NCBI RefSeq assembly: GCF_036688685.1
Contig: NZ_JAQQPS010000019.1
Location: forward strand, 70,994-134,993
Length of the DNA: 64,000 nucleotides
Reading direction: 5' to 3'
Source: JALYUM01 sp036688685
GTDB taxonomy: Bacteria > Pseudomonadota > Gammaproteobacteria > Burkholderiales > Burkholderiaceae_D
Shown: positions 46,189 through 56,506 of the stretch, in pieces
Numbering within the stretch: position 1 is the first letter of the stretch
How the letters are laid out: each line of letters opens with the position of its first letter
The notes under the pieces: model-generated
Databases searched by the model: none
Seen by the model: the letters and a program-made list of their open reading frames with translations, nothing else
Told to the model about the DNA's origin: nothing
Program-made: the position numbers and the translations under genes

Positions 46189-46264
46189 CAGAAACGCGCT
46201 CTAGTGTCATGCATCGGCCAAAGCTATAGTCAAGCGGTCGTCATCTCACTGAACAGGAAACAAT

Positions 46265-46690
46265 ATGGAACTCAAGCGCGCAGGCACCCAGCCTTCCATC
46301 AAAGGCCCCGAAGCCTGGTTCACCGGCACGGTCCGGATCGATCCGCTCGCCACCGGCAGCGCGCCCGCGCGCGTTTCGGCCGCGAGCGTCACCTTCGAGC
46401 CGGGTGCACGCTCGGCCTGGCATACCCATCCGCTCGGGCAAATCCTGATCGTCACGGCAGGCTACGGCTGGACCCAGTGCGAGGGCGAAGCCAAGGTCGA
46501 CATCCGCGCCGGCGACACCATCTGGTGCCCACCCGGCCACAAGCACTGGCACGGCGCGTCGGCCACGACGTCGATGACCCACATCGCCGTCCAGGAAGCG
46601 CTGGACGGCGTGGCGGTGACGTGGCTGGAAAAAGTCACCGATGAAGACTACCTGAGCCCGCTGGGCGAGTCAGCAGCCCACCGGCACTGA
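46265..46690 (+). CDS. Cupin-domain protein
   Basis: 141 residues, one conserved cupin barrel: metal motif 1 in SAWHTHPLGQILIVTAGYG and motif 2 in AGDTIWCPPGHKHWHG. It resembles the small cupins annotated as (R)-mandelonitrile lyase-like or carboxymuconolactone-associated proteins, but no substrate can be assigned. Good ribosome site (AGGAAAC). Monocistronic, convergent with the decayed peptidase. Confidence 0.82.
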   Translation: MELKRAGTQPSIKGPEAWFTGTVRIDPLATGSAPARVSAASVTFEPGARSAWHTHPLGQILIVTAGYGWTQCEGEAKVDIRAGDTIWCPPGHKHWHGASATTSMTHIAVQEALDGVAVTWLEKVTDEDYLSPLGESAAHRH

Positions 46691-46699
46691 TTGCGACGC

Positions 46700-47721
46700 T
46701 CAGCGGGTCACAGCCGGCGCGTCCTTCACGTACTTGTCGGACCAGCGCAGCATTTCGTACAGCTTGGTCGACTGCAGCGGCGTGGTGCCGGGGTTGGCGT
46801 CGTCGCCGAAGTGCACGATCAACAGTGGCGTTTTCAGCTTGTCGGCGTAGAAGCAGGTCGATACTTTGGTGTAGACCTCGGGCGCTTCCCATACCGACCT
46901 GCGTTCGTTCTGAAAGCCGAAAGGCGTGAGCGACTTGTTGTACCAGCCGCTGGTGGCGGCGCCCGCGCGGAACAGGCTTGAATGCGCCAGCAGGCTGGCC
47001 GTCATCGGCGCACCGTGGCTGTGCCCCATCACACCGACCCGGTTCGGATCGGTGTGATGGGGCACCACTTCGTCGACCGCCGCCTGTGCATTGGCCACCA
47101 GCTGATCGGTGTCGGTGTCATACGCCTTGCGCGGGTCACCGACGATCGGAAACGATGCCGCCTTGATGATCGCGTAGCCCGCCAGCAGCAGCAGGCGGTA
47201 CTGGCGCAAGCGCGGAAAGGTCGCTTGCGAGCCGGTGGTCTGGCCGGCCCTGGAGATATCCGCATAGTCGGCCGGATAGGCGTTCAGGATGGTCGGCAGG
47301 CGGGTGCCTTCCTGGTAGCCGGTCGGCGTGTAAAGCGTGGACGACAGCGGCACGCCGTCGGCGCGCGTGTCTTTCACCAGGCGTTTTTGCTGAGGTACAG
47401 GCGGTCGGCCTGCTGCGTTTTCAGGTCGAACCGGTCGAGGAAGGGACGATCACCGTCGACCGATGAACCGGTGCCGGCCAGCCGGATGCTGTCGCCCGCC
47501 ACGCGGATCACCGGGAAGCCATTGGCCAACTGGCGCCGCACCGGCGTGCCCGGATTGGCGTATTTCTCGTCGCTGGACAGGTCCCAGACCAGGCGTTTGG
47601 CTGGCGCGTCGTCGACACTCAACTGCCAGGTGCGCCGCCATTTGCAGTTGACATCGTAATCGGACCGCAGCGATTGAAGTTCCACACCTAAAATCAGACT
47701 GTGCCATAGAAATATTTCCAC
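46700..47721 (-). pseudogene. Decayed S9 (prolyl oligopeptidase) family peptidase
   Basis: Two overlapping frames carry S9 peptidase sequence. The upstream frame (47721-47374) has a piece of the propeller (KRLVWDLSSDEKYANPG; GDRPFLDRFDLKTQQADRLY) and stops at KNAW. The downstream frame (47377-46700) has the catalytic domain with the nucleophile in GHSHGAPM. About 70-80 codons usually present between them are missing. Near the end LQSTKLYEML jumps over the segment that carries the catalytic His. The original protein was about 800 residues; less than half remains. Extents at the 5' side are approximate. Comparison is with the family from memory. Confidence 0.75.
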
Positions 47722-47870
47722 GATAACATTAACGAGGCAGAGACCGTATCGTCTTTACTTGTTAACACCTTCTTAAGATTCGTCATACAGTATGCAGATT
47801 GGATGCGCGTTGCGTCCAGCAGCGAACCGTCGTGTTCTGCTGTCCGTCCTAGCTGAAAAGGAGTTTCGCC

Positions 47871-48557
47871 ATGAGCGCAAACCTGCAATCGACCTACAGC
47901 CAAACCGGCGGCGTGCCAGCCGTCCGTCACCGCGTGCTGCGCAATACCTACTGGCTGCTTGCCCTGTCCATGATCCCGACCGTGCTCGGCGCCCTGGTCG
48001 GCGTCTCGACCGGCTTCGCGCTGCCTGGCGGCGTGTTCGGCATGGTGCTGTTCCTGGCGGTGGCCTTCGGCTTCATCTGGGCCATCGAGAAAACCAAACA
48101 GTCCGGCGCCGGCATTGCCGTCCTGATGGGTTTTACGTTTTTCATGGGCCTGATGCTCACGCCGATCCTGACCCGCACGCTCGGCTTTGCCAACGGCGGC
48201 ACCTTGATCATGACCGCGTTCGGCGGCACCGCATCCATCCTGGCCGTGATGGCGAGTATCGCCACCGTGTCGAAGCGCGATTTTTCCGCCATGGGGAAAT
48301 GGCTGATGGCCGGCGTCGTGGTGCTGATCCTGGCCTCGATCGCGAACATCTTCCTCGGCATGTCGGCGCTGTCGATTGTCATCTCCGTCATGGCCATCGC
48401 CATTTTTTCGGCGTACATCCTGTACGATGTACAACGCATCGTGAACGGCGGTGAAACCAATTACATCACCGCTACCCTGAGCATTTACCTGAGCGTCTTC
48501 AACATTTTCTCAAACCTGCTGGCCTTGCTGGGCATCGGTGGCGGCAGTCGCGAGTAA
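47871..48557 (+). CDS. Bax inhibitor-1/YccA family membrane protein
   Basis: 228 residues with seven hydrophobic segments and the BI-1 C-terminal pattern (SAYILYDVQRIVNGGETNYI). Inner-membrane protein. Family members bind FtsH or act as calcium-leak channels. Textbook ribosome site (AAGGAG). An upstream TTAACA (47762-47767) and TACAGT pair could be the promoter. The TerC gene follows 27 bases later. Confidence 0.9.
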   Translation: MSANLQSTYSQTGGVPAVRHRVLRNTYWLLALSMIPTVLGALVGVSTGFALPGGVFGMVLFLAVAFGFIWAIEKTKQSGAGIAVLMGFTFFMGLMLTPILTRTLGFANGGTLIMTAFGGTASILAVMASIATVSKRDFSAMGKWLMAGVVVLILASIANIFLGMSALSIVISVMAIAIFSAYILYDVQRIVNGGETNYITATLSIYLSVFNIFSNLLALLGIGGGSRE

Positions 48558-48584
48558 CCCAACTTTTAAAGGCACAGTCACGCG

Positions 48585-50150
48585 ATGATGGAATGGTTGT
48601 CGGACCCGAATATCTGGGTAGGCTTATTGACCCTGGTGGTACTCGAAATCGTTCTCGGTATCGACAACCTGATTTTCATCGCGATACTGGCCGAGAAAGT
48701 GCCGCCCCACCAGCGTGACAAGGCGCGCCTGATCGGCCTGACGCTGGCCATGCTGATGCGCCTCGGCCTGCTCACGATGATTTCGTGGGTGGTCACGCTC
48801 ACCGAGCCGCTGTTCGCGGTGATGGGCAAGGCCATATCGGGGCGCGACCTGATCCTGCTGCTGGGCGGCGTCTTCCTGCTGTTCAAAGCCACAATGGAAC
48901 TGCACGAACGGGTCGAGGGCAAAATCCACGTCCAGAGCGGCCCGCGCGTGTATGCCAGCCTGGGTGCGGTGATCGCGCAGATCATCGTGCTCGACGCCGT
49001 GTTCTCGCTCGATTCGGTGATCACGGCGGTGGGCATGGTCGACCAACTGGGCGTGATGGTGGCCGCCGTCATCATCTCGATGGCGGTGATGATCACGGCC
49101 TCCAAGCCGCTCACCCGCTTCGTCAACCTGCACCCGACCGTCGTCGTGCTGTGCCTGAGCTTCCTGCTGATGATCGGCCTGTCGCTGATGGCCGAAGGAT
49201 TGGGCTTCCATATTCCGAAAGGCTATCTGTATGCGGCCATCGGCTTCTCGGTGGTCATCGAGTTCTTCAACCAGCTGGTGCAGAAGAACTTTGCGAAACG
49301 GGACGCGCATGTGCCGCTACGCGAGCGCACGGCCGGCGCCGTCCTGCGCCTGCTGGGCAACCGTTCGCGGGCCGAAATCCGCCAGGACGCGGACGGCGAC
49401 GCCGGGGCGCAGGAGCCGTCCGCCTTCGACAGCGAGGAACGGAATATGGTCAGCGGCGTGCTCAGCCTGTCGCGCCGCTCGATCCGCTCTGTCATGACGA
49501 CGCGCTCGGACGTGACCTGGATTGACGTGCAGGCCAGCCCCGAGGCCATCCGCCAGCGCATTCTGGAGACGCCGCACAGCTTTTTCCCGGTGTGCCGCGG
49601 CCAGCTCGACGAAATCATCGGCGTCGGCCGCGCCAAGGAAATGATCGCCGACCTGGCGACGACCGGCGCGATCGACCTCACCCGCGTGCGCCCCGCGATC
49701 ATCATGCCGGAAACGGCCGGGGTATTGCGCATCATGGAGACCCTCAAGCACGCGCAGGGCCAGCTGGTGCTCATCGCGGACGAATACGGCACCATCCAGG
49801 GCCTGGTCACGCCGATCGATATCCTGGAAGCGATTGCCGGGGAGTTTCCCGATGAAGACGAGCAGTCGGTCGTGGAAGTCCTCGGCGGCGATCAATGGAA
49901 AATCGACGGCAGCGCCGACCTGCATTACCTCCAGCAGGTGCTGCACAGCGACGCCCTGGTGTCGCCGGACGCCGACTATTCCTCACTGGCCGGTTTCCTG
50001 CTGGAGCGTTTCAACACGTTGCCGGTCGTGGGCGACAGTCTGGAAGTGGACGACCTGCGCTTTGAAGTACTAACCGTATTGGAGCGGCGCATCGCCACCG
50101 TGCTGGTTACGCGCGTGCCATTGCCAGGCGTGCCTGCCCCGTCAGTCTGA
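48585..50150 (+). CDS. TerC-family membrane protein with CBS and transporter-associated domains
   Basis: 521 residues. An N-terminal TerC domain (1-220, seven TM segments, with LEIVLGIDNLIFI and the acidic DAVFSLDSVITAVG motif), a CBS pair (about 295-415) and a CorC/HlyC domain (430-515). It has the YegH/YoaE layout. TerC proteins are implicated in manganese or other metal export and in metal loading of secreted enzymes. Its last 44 bases overlap the 3' end of the convergent permease gene. Confidence 0.9.
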   Translation: MMEWLSDPNIWVGLLTLVVLEIVLGIDNLIFIAILAEKVPPHQRDKARLIGLTLAMLMRLGLLTMISWVVTLTEPLFAVMGKAISGRDLILLLGGVFLLFKATMELHERVEGKIHVQSGPRVYASLGAVIAQIIVLDAVFSLDSVITAVGMVDQLGVMVAAVIISMAVMITASKPLTRFVNLHPTVVVLCLSFLLMIGLSLMAEGLGFHIPKGYLYAAIGFSVVIEFFNQLVQKNFAKRDAHVPLRERTAGAVLRLLGNRSRAEIRQDADGDAGAQEPSAFDSEERNMVSGVLSLSRRSIRSVMTTRSDVTWIDVQASPEAIRQRILETPHSFFPVCRGQLDEIIGVGRAKEMIADLATTGAIDLTRVRPAIIMPETAGVLRIMETLKHAQGQLVLIADEYGTIQGLVTPIDILEAIAGEFPDEDEQSVVEVLGGDQWKIDGSADLHYLQQVLHSDALVSPDADYSSLAGFLLERFNTLPVVGDSLEVDDLRFEVLTVLERRIATVLVTRVPLPGVPAPSV

Positions 50151-51480
50151 AATAGCCATAACCGAGCGCCAGGAAGGCGGCGAACACGGCGAAGATCAGG
50201 GCGTTGTACCAGATCATGGTGCCCATGCAGACCAGCGCGCTGGCCAATGCGAAGGCCGGAAAAAACGGATACAGCGGCGCGCGGAACGGGCGCACCATGT
50301 CCGGTGCGATGCTGCGTAATTTGAACAGGCTGGCCATGCTGACGATGTACATCGTGATTGCGCCGAACACGGACATGGTGACGATATTCGCCGTCAGCGT
50401 CTGCCCGCCCAGTTTGATCAGGTTGTCGCTGTAGATGGCCGCGATGCCGATCGCGCCACCGGCCAGGATGGCGCGCTGCGGCGTGCGAAAGCGCGGGTGG
50501 ATCTTGCTGAAATAAACCGGCAGGTAGGCTTCCCGCGCCAGCGCGAAAATCTGGCGCGAGTAGCCGAGAATGATGCCGTGGAACGAGGCGATCAGGCCGA
50601 ACAGGCCGAGCCAGACCAGCATGTGCAACCAGTTGCTGTTCTCCCCGACGATGCGTTTCATTGCCTGCGGCAGCGGGTCGTTGATATTGGCCAGCGTGGT
50701 CCAGTCGCCGGCGCCGCCGGCGAACACCATCACGCCCACCGCCAGCGCCACCAGGGTCAGGATGCCCGTGATGTATGCCACCGGAATCGAGCGGCGCGGG
50801 TCCTTTGCTTCTTCGGCAGCCATGGCCACGCCTTCGATGGCCAGGAAAAACCAGATCGCAAACGGGATCGCGGCGAACATGCCCGGCACCGCCGCCAGCG
50901 AAAAATGGTCCGCGCCGGCCCAGCCGCCCTTGACGAAATGGGCCATCGAAAACGCGGGAGACACCACGCCCATGAACACCAGCAATTCAAAAATGGCCAG
51001 TATCGTGATCAGCAACTCGAACGTGGCCGCAATCTGCACGCCGACGATATTCAGGGTCATGAACACGAGATAGGCACCCACCGCCGCCAGCTTCGGATCG
51101 AGACCTGGAAACTGCACGTTCAGGTAGGCGCCGATGGCCAGCGCGATGGCGGGCGGCGCGAACACGAACTCGATCAGCGTGGCCGCCCCGGCGAGGTAGC
51201 CGCCCGTCGGGCCGAACGCCGCCTTGCTGTAGGCGAACGGGCCGCCGGCGTGCGGCATTGATGTCGTCAATTCGGTGAAGCTGAAGATAAACGTCGTGTA
51301 CATCGCAGCGATGAACAGCGCCGTCACCGTGAACCCCAGCGTGCCGGCCGACGCCCAGCCGTAACTCCAGCCGAAATATTCGCCGGAGATCACCAGTCCG
51401 ACGGCGATGCCCCACAGTTGCAGGGTGTTCAGGGTTTGTTTCAGCGCCGGCGCGGCGCCGGGTGCGGGAGGCGTGGACAT
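50107..51480 (-). CDS. APC-family amino acid permease, ethanolamine-transporter type
   Basis: 457 residues from the ATG at 51480; 12 hydrophobic segments of the amino acid-polyamine-organocation fold. WGIAVGLVISGEYFGWSYGW near the N-terminus and FAIWFFLAIEGVAMAAEEAKD are hallmarks of ethanolamine permeases (Eat). No ethanolamine ammonia-lyase genes are nearby, so the substrate stays open. The TAA lies inside the TerC gene on the other strand. Confidence 0.85.
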   Translation of the reverse strand: MSTPPAPGAAPALKQTLNTLQLWGIAVGLVISGEYFGWSYGWASAGTLGFTVTALFIAAMYTTFIFSFTELTTSMPHAGGPFAYSKAAFGPTGGYLAGAATLIEFVFAPPAIALAIGAYLNVQFPGLDPKLAAVGAYLVFMTLNIVGVQIAATFELLITILAIFELLVFMGVVSPAFSMAHFVKGGWAGADHFSLAAVPGMFAAIPFAIWFFLAIEGVAMAAEEAKDPRRSIPVAYITGILTLVALAVGVMVFAGGAGDWTTLANINDPLPQAMKRIVGENSNWLHMLVWLGLFGLIASFHGIILGYSRQIFALAREAYLPVYFSKIHPRFRTPQRAILAGGAIGIAAIYSDNLIKLGGQTLTANIVTMSVFGAITMYIVSMASLFKLRSIAPDMVRPFRAPLYPFFPAFALASALVCMGTMIWYNALIFAVFAAFLALGYGYFRLTGQARLAMARA

Positions 51481-51748
51481 CGTGGCTCCAATGCTGGTCA
51501 AGGTTGTGCAAGGGACAAGGTCAGGCACAGATTACTGCAAAGTCAGGCGTTGCGGCTGACATATCGAATTTCTTGACCCAACTTGCAACGCTGGCCCGTA
51601 CTGGTGTTCCATGCGAACCAAAATTCGGCACGACCGGACATCAAATTGGGTGAACGCGCTTCGCACCTGGTAGCCAGTTTGCGTCGACTGGATTCATGAT
51701 GCATTAGCGGGCTGCCAATAAAACCGGCAAGTGCCTCGCGTCGATGAA
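51481..51748. other. Upstream region of the permease, AT-rising
   Basis: I see no gene. GC content falls from the permease start towards the T6SS-Rhs remnants. Confidence 0.4.
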
Positions 51749-51946
51749 ATGAAGTCTTCCGATGACGTCAACACGATTCTATATATCATCAGCAACTATC
51801 TTCACCCTGATCCATCCAATTACTTCTTGAGCCTGCAACAAGAAATCAGGCGACGGATCGCAGGTTCTATTATTTTGAATTCGTTGCCAATTATAAAGGA
51901 AAGCGACATAGCCGCTTTTTCTAGGTTGTCGGAGAAGATTTTTTAG
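51749..51946 (+). CDS. Possible small hypothetical protein
   Basis: 65 codons from the ATG at 51749 (or 71 from a GTG at 51731). The product is helical and charged (NTILYIISNYLHPDPSNYF; IKESDIAAFSRLSEKIF) and looks protein-like, but there is no good ribosome site and I recognise no family. An opposing frame of similar length (51976-51779) exists. It could be a remnant of an immunity-type gene at the end of the rhs locus. Confidence 0.3.
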   Translation: MKSSDDVNTILYIISNYLHPDPSNYFLSLQQEIRRRIAGSIILNSLPIIKESDIAAFSRLSEKIF

Positions 51947-52221
51947 CTCTTCAAATTCTGCCATGGACGCTCCCATTCATTGGGACTTCAATTTTATTAA
52001 TATAATGCCGTCGAGCGTGAAGTAGACGGATTAGTTGTCAAGACTCCTTGAGCAGCCATTGCCTACGCATCAGGATTTCCCCCATCGCAAGGATTGCGCA
52101 AAAAATTTGACTGAATGTCTTAGATAATCCCCAATCGCTGAATCAAGAAGGAGCGCTCCATGCCGTTTTGAGTAAACTGATTTCAACTCTCATAGAAAAT
52201 CGCGCTAGCCGTAGTTGCATT
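51947..52221. other. AT-rich gap
   Basis: No coding frame, repeat or RNA gene recognised between the small frame and the lipoprotein gene. Confidence 0.4.
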
Positions 52222-52668
52222 TCATGTCCCATTCAACTTCCGTTCTGCCCGAAAAAATCTCACCCGGGGATGGTAATGGTCAAATTTTTCTTCACATAGC
52301 CTTATTCTGGTTTCCAGCACACTACTTAGCAGATGTGCAGCGCCGGAGAAATTTGATTTATGTTCCTCTACGCCAGCCAGGCTAAATCGCAGACCGGTGT
52401 CATCAATTGTGTCGGGCAAAATATAGTCGTAACCCATTCTCTCTATACCAATTCTGAACTGCTCGATTGCTAACCTGTTTTCACCCTCCTGTAGGAATTG
52501 CTTACCCTCCTCCAGCCGGCTACGTATCCGACTTACGCGCTCGTAATTTTCAGTCGCACATGATTCAACCTTATCTAGAGAACCTTGATCTGCGGCGCTA
52601 CATGATAATAAAAGTAACGTACCGCAAAGTAGTAACGACACACCAGTCACACGATGAAAATCTCTCAC
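52222..52668 (-). CDS. Lipoprotein, candidate orphan Rhs immunity protein
   Basis: 148 residues from the GTG at 52668. A lipoprotein signal (LLLCGTLLLLSCS) predicts membrane anchoring facing the periplasm. The rest is helical and charged (ENYERVSRIRSRLEEGKQFL; FLQEGENRLAIEQFRIGIER) and I do not recognise a family. The GTG overlaps a TGA that ends the leftover tail of the upstream Rhs toxin frame (GTGA), the coupling expected for a toxin-immunity pair. The cognate toxin is deleted. Composition is AT-rich as for many immunity genes. Immunity is inferred from position only. Confidence 0.55.
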   Translation of the reverse strand: MRDFHRVTGVSLLLCGTLLLLSCSAADQGSLDKVESCATENYERVSRIRSRLEEGKQFLQEGENRLAIEQFRIGIERMGYDYILPDTIDDTGLRFSLAGVEEHKSNFSGAAHLLSSVLETRIRLCEEKFDHYHPRVRFFRAERKLNGT

Positions 52669-52778
52669 GATTTATCCTTGGGTGGCACGGGCTCAGGTCC
52701 CGCAATGTGACATTCTTGAACCATTTCAGAAAATTTTCGTCGCGGATCGAGCGGTAATTTTTCCCGGAATTTCGACAA
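52665..52778 (-). pseudogene. Leftover C-terminal tail of the Rhs toxin
   Basis: After the TAG that ends the Rhs frame (52781-52779), the same frame stays open for 37 codons (it starts LSKFREKLPLDPRRKFSEMV) and ends in the TGA that overlaps the lipoprotein start. It has no homology to the Rhs core end expected at this point, so it looks like the tail of a deleted toxin tip. Not translated unless the TAG is read through. Confidence 0.5.
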
Positions 52779-55700
52779 CTATTCGCCCCAGGCGGAAGTC
52801 CGTCCTGCCCAAACCACGCTGCCGGTCTCGTCGAGCAGTTCGCGTGCAGAGCCAAGGTGGTCGCAGTTATAGTAGTCAATACGGTCATTTGGCATCGCAG
52901 GGTTTGCGTCGACCTTCCAATATCCCGGTTCCGCTTCGTAAACATCTGCGGTAGGGCTGTCACGATTTTCTCGCCCGGCAAGCTTGCCCACGCATGCGTG
53001 CCTGGGAAGCATCCACTGCTCGACGGGCCAAAGGTGAACACACAAGCCGATATTGATATCAGTTGCTGAGACGCAGATATCCCCGCCGGGCTCCAGCGGG
53101 GATATCTGAGCGCACGCCAATCTGCCATATCCCCCGCGCGAAGCGACGCGTGCCATGGGCACAAAGCTATCTGGCTCGCACAGGTAGGTGATGGTGTCAT
53201 CTAATGACAGCTCTTGTGCGAGAAAGTCACCATCCCATACAAATTGCGTGGTTGTCGTTGTGATGCCGTCCGGTACTTCGCTCTCGGTCCGCTTGGTATG
53301 GAGCCACGTCTCGGCAACGACACGCTTTGCGATCCGCCGGCCAAACGCGTCGTAGAAATACTCGGCTTTATGGCGGAGAACATGCTCGGTGCGTACACTG
53401 CGGCGCAGCCGGTTATCGGCGTCATATTCGAACGCCATCTCGCTGGCAGGAGAGCCATTTCCCGAAGCGCAAGCTGCAGAGTGCTTGGCTACCACGTTGC
53501 CTTGCGCATCGTAGCGATAACTGTGTCCGCCCAAGGACTTGAGCAGATTGGCAGTGACAAGTGGGAGCCTGGGCACATTGCTGGAAGGCGCAGCAGGGGT
53601 CGACATTTGCGCGCCAGCAGCCTGCGCCAGCCCGGGGTCCAGCAGATTGCCCGCAGGGTCGAACACGAACGTTTCAGTCAAGCCAGGCTGCACCGCTGAC
53701 AGCAACTGGCCAACCGGGTCGTAGGTATACGTGAAAGTGCGCGCCGCGCCAGCGTACCCATCTGCCCGCTGATCGATCGACAGCAAATTACCATCCGCGT
53801 CGTAAGCAAAGCGCCGCTCGCGCAATGTGCGCGTGGATGACCCGCCAGCAGGCGCAGTCAGCGTCATGGTGCTCACGCGCGATTGCGGATCGTATGCCCG
53901 CAGCGCTACCATCCGCTCCGCTTCAGCGCCACGCCCCATCTGGCGTTTCGTTTCGCGGTGCAGCTTGTCCCGCTCGACGTCGACAATCGCCTTGCCCTGC
54001 CAAAGCGTACTGTGCCAATGACCGCTGCCGTAGCGCAGCGTATCGACGCGGCGCCCGTTCGGCAGCGTGGTGGAGATACGATTCCCCAGCTCGTCGTAGG
54101 TGTGCGTCATGACAAACGCCGCATCCGGCACGCGGCTGCCATCGACTGGTGGCGCTACCGGCGGCGACACCAGATAGTAGGCAGCACGCTCCTCGATCAG
54201 CTGCCCCAGCGGGTCGTAGGCGAACCGATGCTCGGCCTGCGGGGCCGCAACCGCCACCATCCGTCCCAGTTCGTGGTAAGCGAATCGCACCATGCCATCG
54301 GCGTTGATCTTGGCGACCAATTGGCCGCGCGTATCGCGGATCAGGTCGGTGCGCTGCCCTGCGCATTCGCTTGCCGTCAGCTGGCCCGCTTGATCGTAGG
54401 TATAGCTGGTGACCTTGCCGTCAAAACCGGCTTCGGACGTCAACGCGCCATCCGCGTCGTAGGCAAGCAGATAGCGCTCGTCCTTGGCGTTCGCCAGTTC
54501 GACCAGCCGCAAGGCCGTGTCGTAGCGGTAGCGCACGGCCTGGCCGAGGGCGTCGATCCGCTCGATCAGCAGGCCTTGGCCGTTGTAGCGGTAGCGGGTC
54601 TGGTGACCCAGGGCATCGGTGTGGGTCAGCAGATTGTCGTCTGCATCGTAGGTGTAGGTTTCCGATGTGCCGTCGGGCCGCGTGAGTTTCGTGAGACGGC
54701 CGAGCGCATCGTAAAAATAGCGGATCTGCTGGCCCGGCGCAGCTTCTGCATGAATGACCGCCGCTATCCTGCCCCGTTCGTCGTAGTGATATTTGGTGGC
54801 GCGCCCGGAGCAGTCGATCGACGTGCGCAGGCGACCGGCCCTGTCGTACTCGAAGCGATTCACGCCGCCCTTTGCATCGATCTGCTCAACCAGTTGCCCT
54901 TTGTCGTCATAGCGGAACGAGGACGTATGGCCGAGCGCATTCGTCACGCTCGCCAGCCGCCCGGCCGCGTCATGGCTGCGCCGGCTGACATTGCCCATCG
55001 GATCGGTGATGCATACCGGCTGATTGGCTTCGTCATAGGCGATATGTGTGGTGTGGCCGGCGCTGTCGGTGCTGCTCGTCACGTTCCCCGCTGCGTCGTA
55101 GCGAAAACGCGTGGCGCGGCCCAGGCTGTCGGTGTCGGTGTCGGCCAGCAGCATGCCGTTGCTGTCCCATTCGCGCGTGCCCAGCCGCTTCGATTCGCCG
55201 CCCGTGATCCGGCTGACGCGGGTCACCAGCCAGTTGCGGTCGAACGTGTAGTCAAGCACATCGCCGTTTTCACGCACGCGCGTGGTGTCGATGTCCAGGT
55301 ACGTCAATGTAATGCCGGGGCCCTCGCTGCCATCGGCAGCGCGGCTGGCGATGGCCCGCGCCTGGTAGCTGTTGTCGCGCGTGATCGGGTAGGTGGCCGC
55401 CAGCTCGACGTCATCCAGTACACTGCCGGACCAGCGCGCGCGCAGGGCCGCCAGACTGATCCATTCAACTACCTGGAGAAATCCCGTGTAACTGGTGCAG
55501 CCCGTCAGCAGGTGGTGATGGTAGGTGTAGCTGCGGGTGTCGCCCAGCACATTGGTTTGACTGACCAGGTTGTGGCCGTGCCCGGGATCAGGTTCATAGC
55601 AGTAGCGGACATGGCAGATGCGGGTGCCTTCGTCCAGCAGCTCTTCCACGCGGCCGATGCGCGCTCGTCCAGGTAAGGCAGCGTTGTCATCGATCGTTTG

Positions 55701-56008
55701 CGCAGGCGATTCTTCGCGCATCGCCTCGACCACGTTGCCAGCGTCAGTCGTGATGCGCAGCAGCAGTTCGCCGGGCAGCGCGTCCGGCCAAGACATAACA
55801 GTGATTGCGCTACCGTCGCGCGCAGCGCTGCGCACCAGCACGAAACGCTCGGCGCGAAGCGGTGCGCCTGCATCCAGCATGGGGTTCACGCCATCGTACC
55901 CATGCGGCAAATAGCCGTCGGCGCCGCGCGCAAACGTGTCGCGGCTGCCGTCGCGCCAGGTCAGCGAAAAGTTGTCATTATCCTCGCGCTTAAAGACAAA
56001 TCCTTCTG
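52779..56008 (-). pseudogene. Rhs/YD-repeat protein, truncated at both ends
   Basis: About 1075 codons of Rhs sequence. Upstream of the TTG at 55910 the same frame reads FVFKREDNDNFSLTWRDGS back to the junction with vgrG near 56003-56010. Dozens of YD repeats follow (RYDAAGNVTSSTD, FEYDRAGRLRTSID and so on), forming the toxin cage. The core reaches YNCDHLGSARELLDETGSVV then TSAWGE and stops. The conserved end (RFQGQY, TGLHYNR, RYYDP, DP-x-G) and the toxin domain are missing. No own start codon with a ribosome site is seen. A T6SS effector in origin, now without its toxin. Confidence 0.82.
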
Positions 56009-56506
56009 GCAGGTGTAGGTGACCAGCGGGTCCTGGCCCGTCAGCCGGTGACGCCAGTCGCGCCGAAGGTACTGATCGAAGCCCTTGTCGGTCATATCGA
56101 TCCCGTTGATTTCATGAAAGGCAGCGTTGTCCTGGCGCAGCCGCAGAAATGCCAGCCATGGGCCGACCGTCATTTCGTAGGAAACAAAGCCGCCGTCCGT
56201 GCCCAGCAAGCGGAAGCCGGTGACGTAGCCATTAAAAAAACGCCGCGTGGCATCTTCGCGCACCAGCTCGATACACACCATTTTGCCGAGTACATCTTCA
56301 TGCCGGATCGTCGTGCTGTCGGACAGCACGCCCACGGTCCAGACGAAATCGCGCGCAAGGCCCTCATCCGCATCGAGCGTGTTGGCAAGCATCAGCGCAC
56401 CGGCCGGCGCATCGCCTTTTGGAAAGCGCAGGCGCAACAGGCGCGTGTCCTGGCGCTCGGTGGCAAAGTCGCGCAATGCGGCGGTATTGCCCTGGAACTG
56501 GTTCAT
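55961..56506 (-). pseudogene. VgrG (TssI) N-terminal fragment
   Basis: From the ATG at 56506 (GGAG upstream, overlapping the tssG stop) the frame encodes about 165 residues of the VgrG N-terminal domain: LRLRFPKGDAPAGALM, GYVTGFRLLGTDGGFVSYEM, DKGFDQYLRRDWRHRLTGQD and VTYTCQ. The family continues from here with the spike; here it runs 14 foreign codons and stops at 55961 because the DNA switches to rhs in another frame. Full VgrG is over 600 residues, so no spike can form. Confidence 0.8.
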
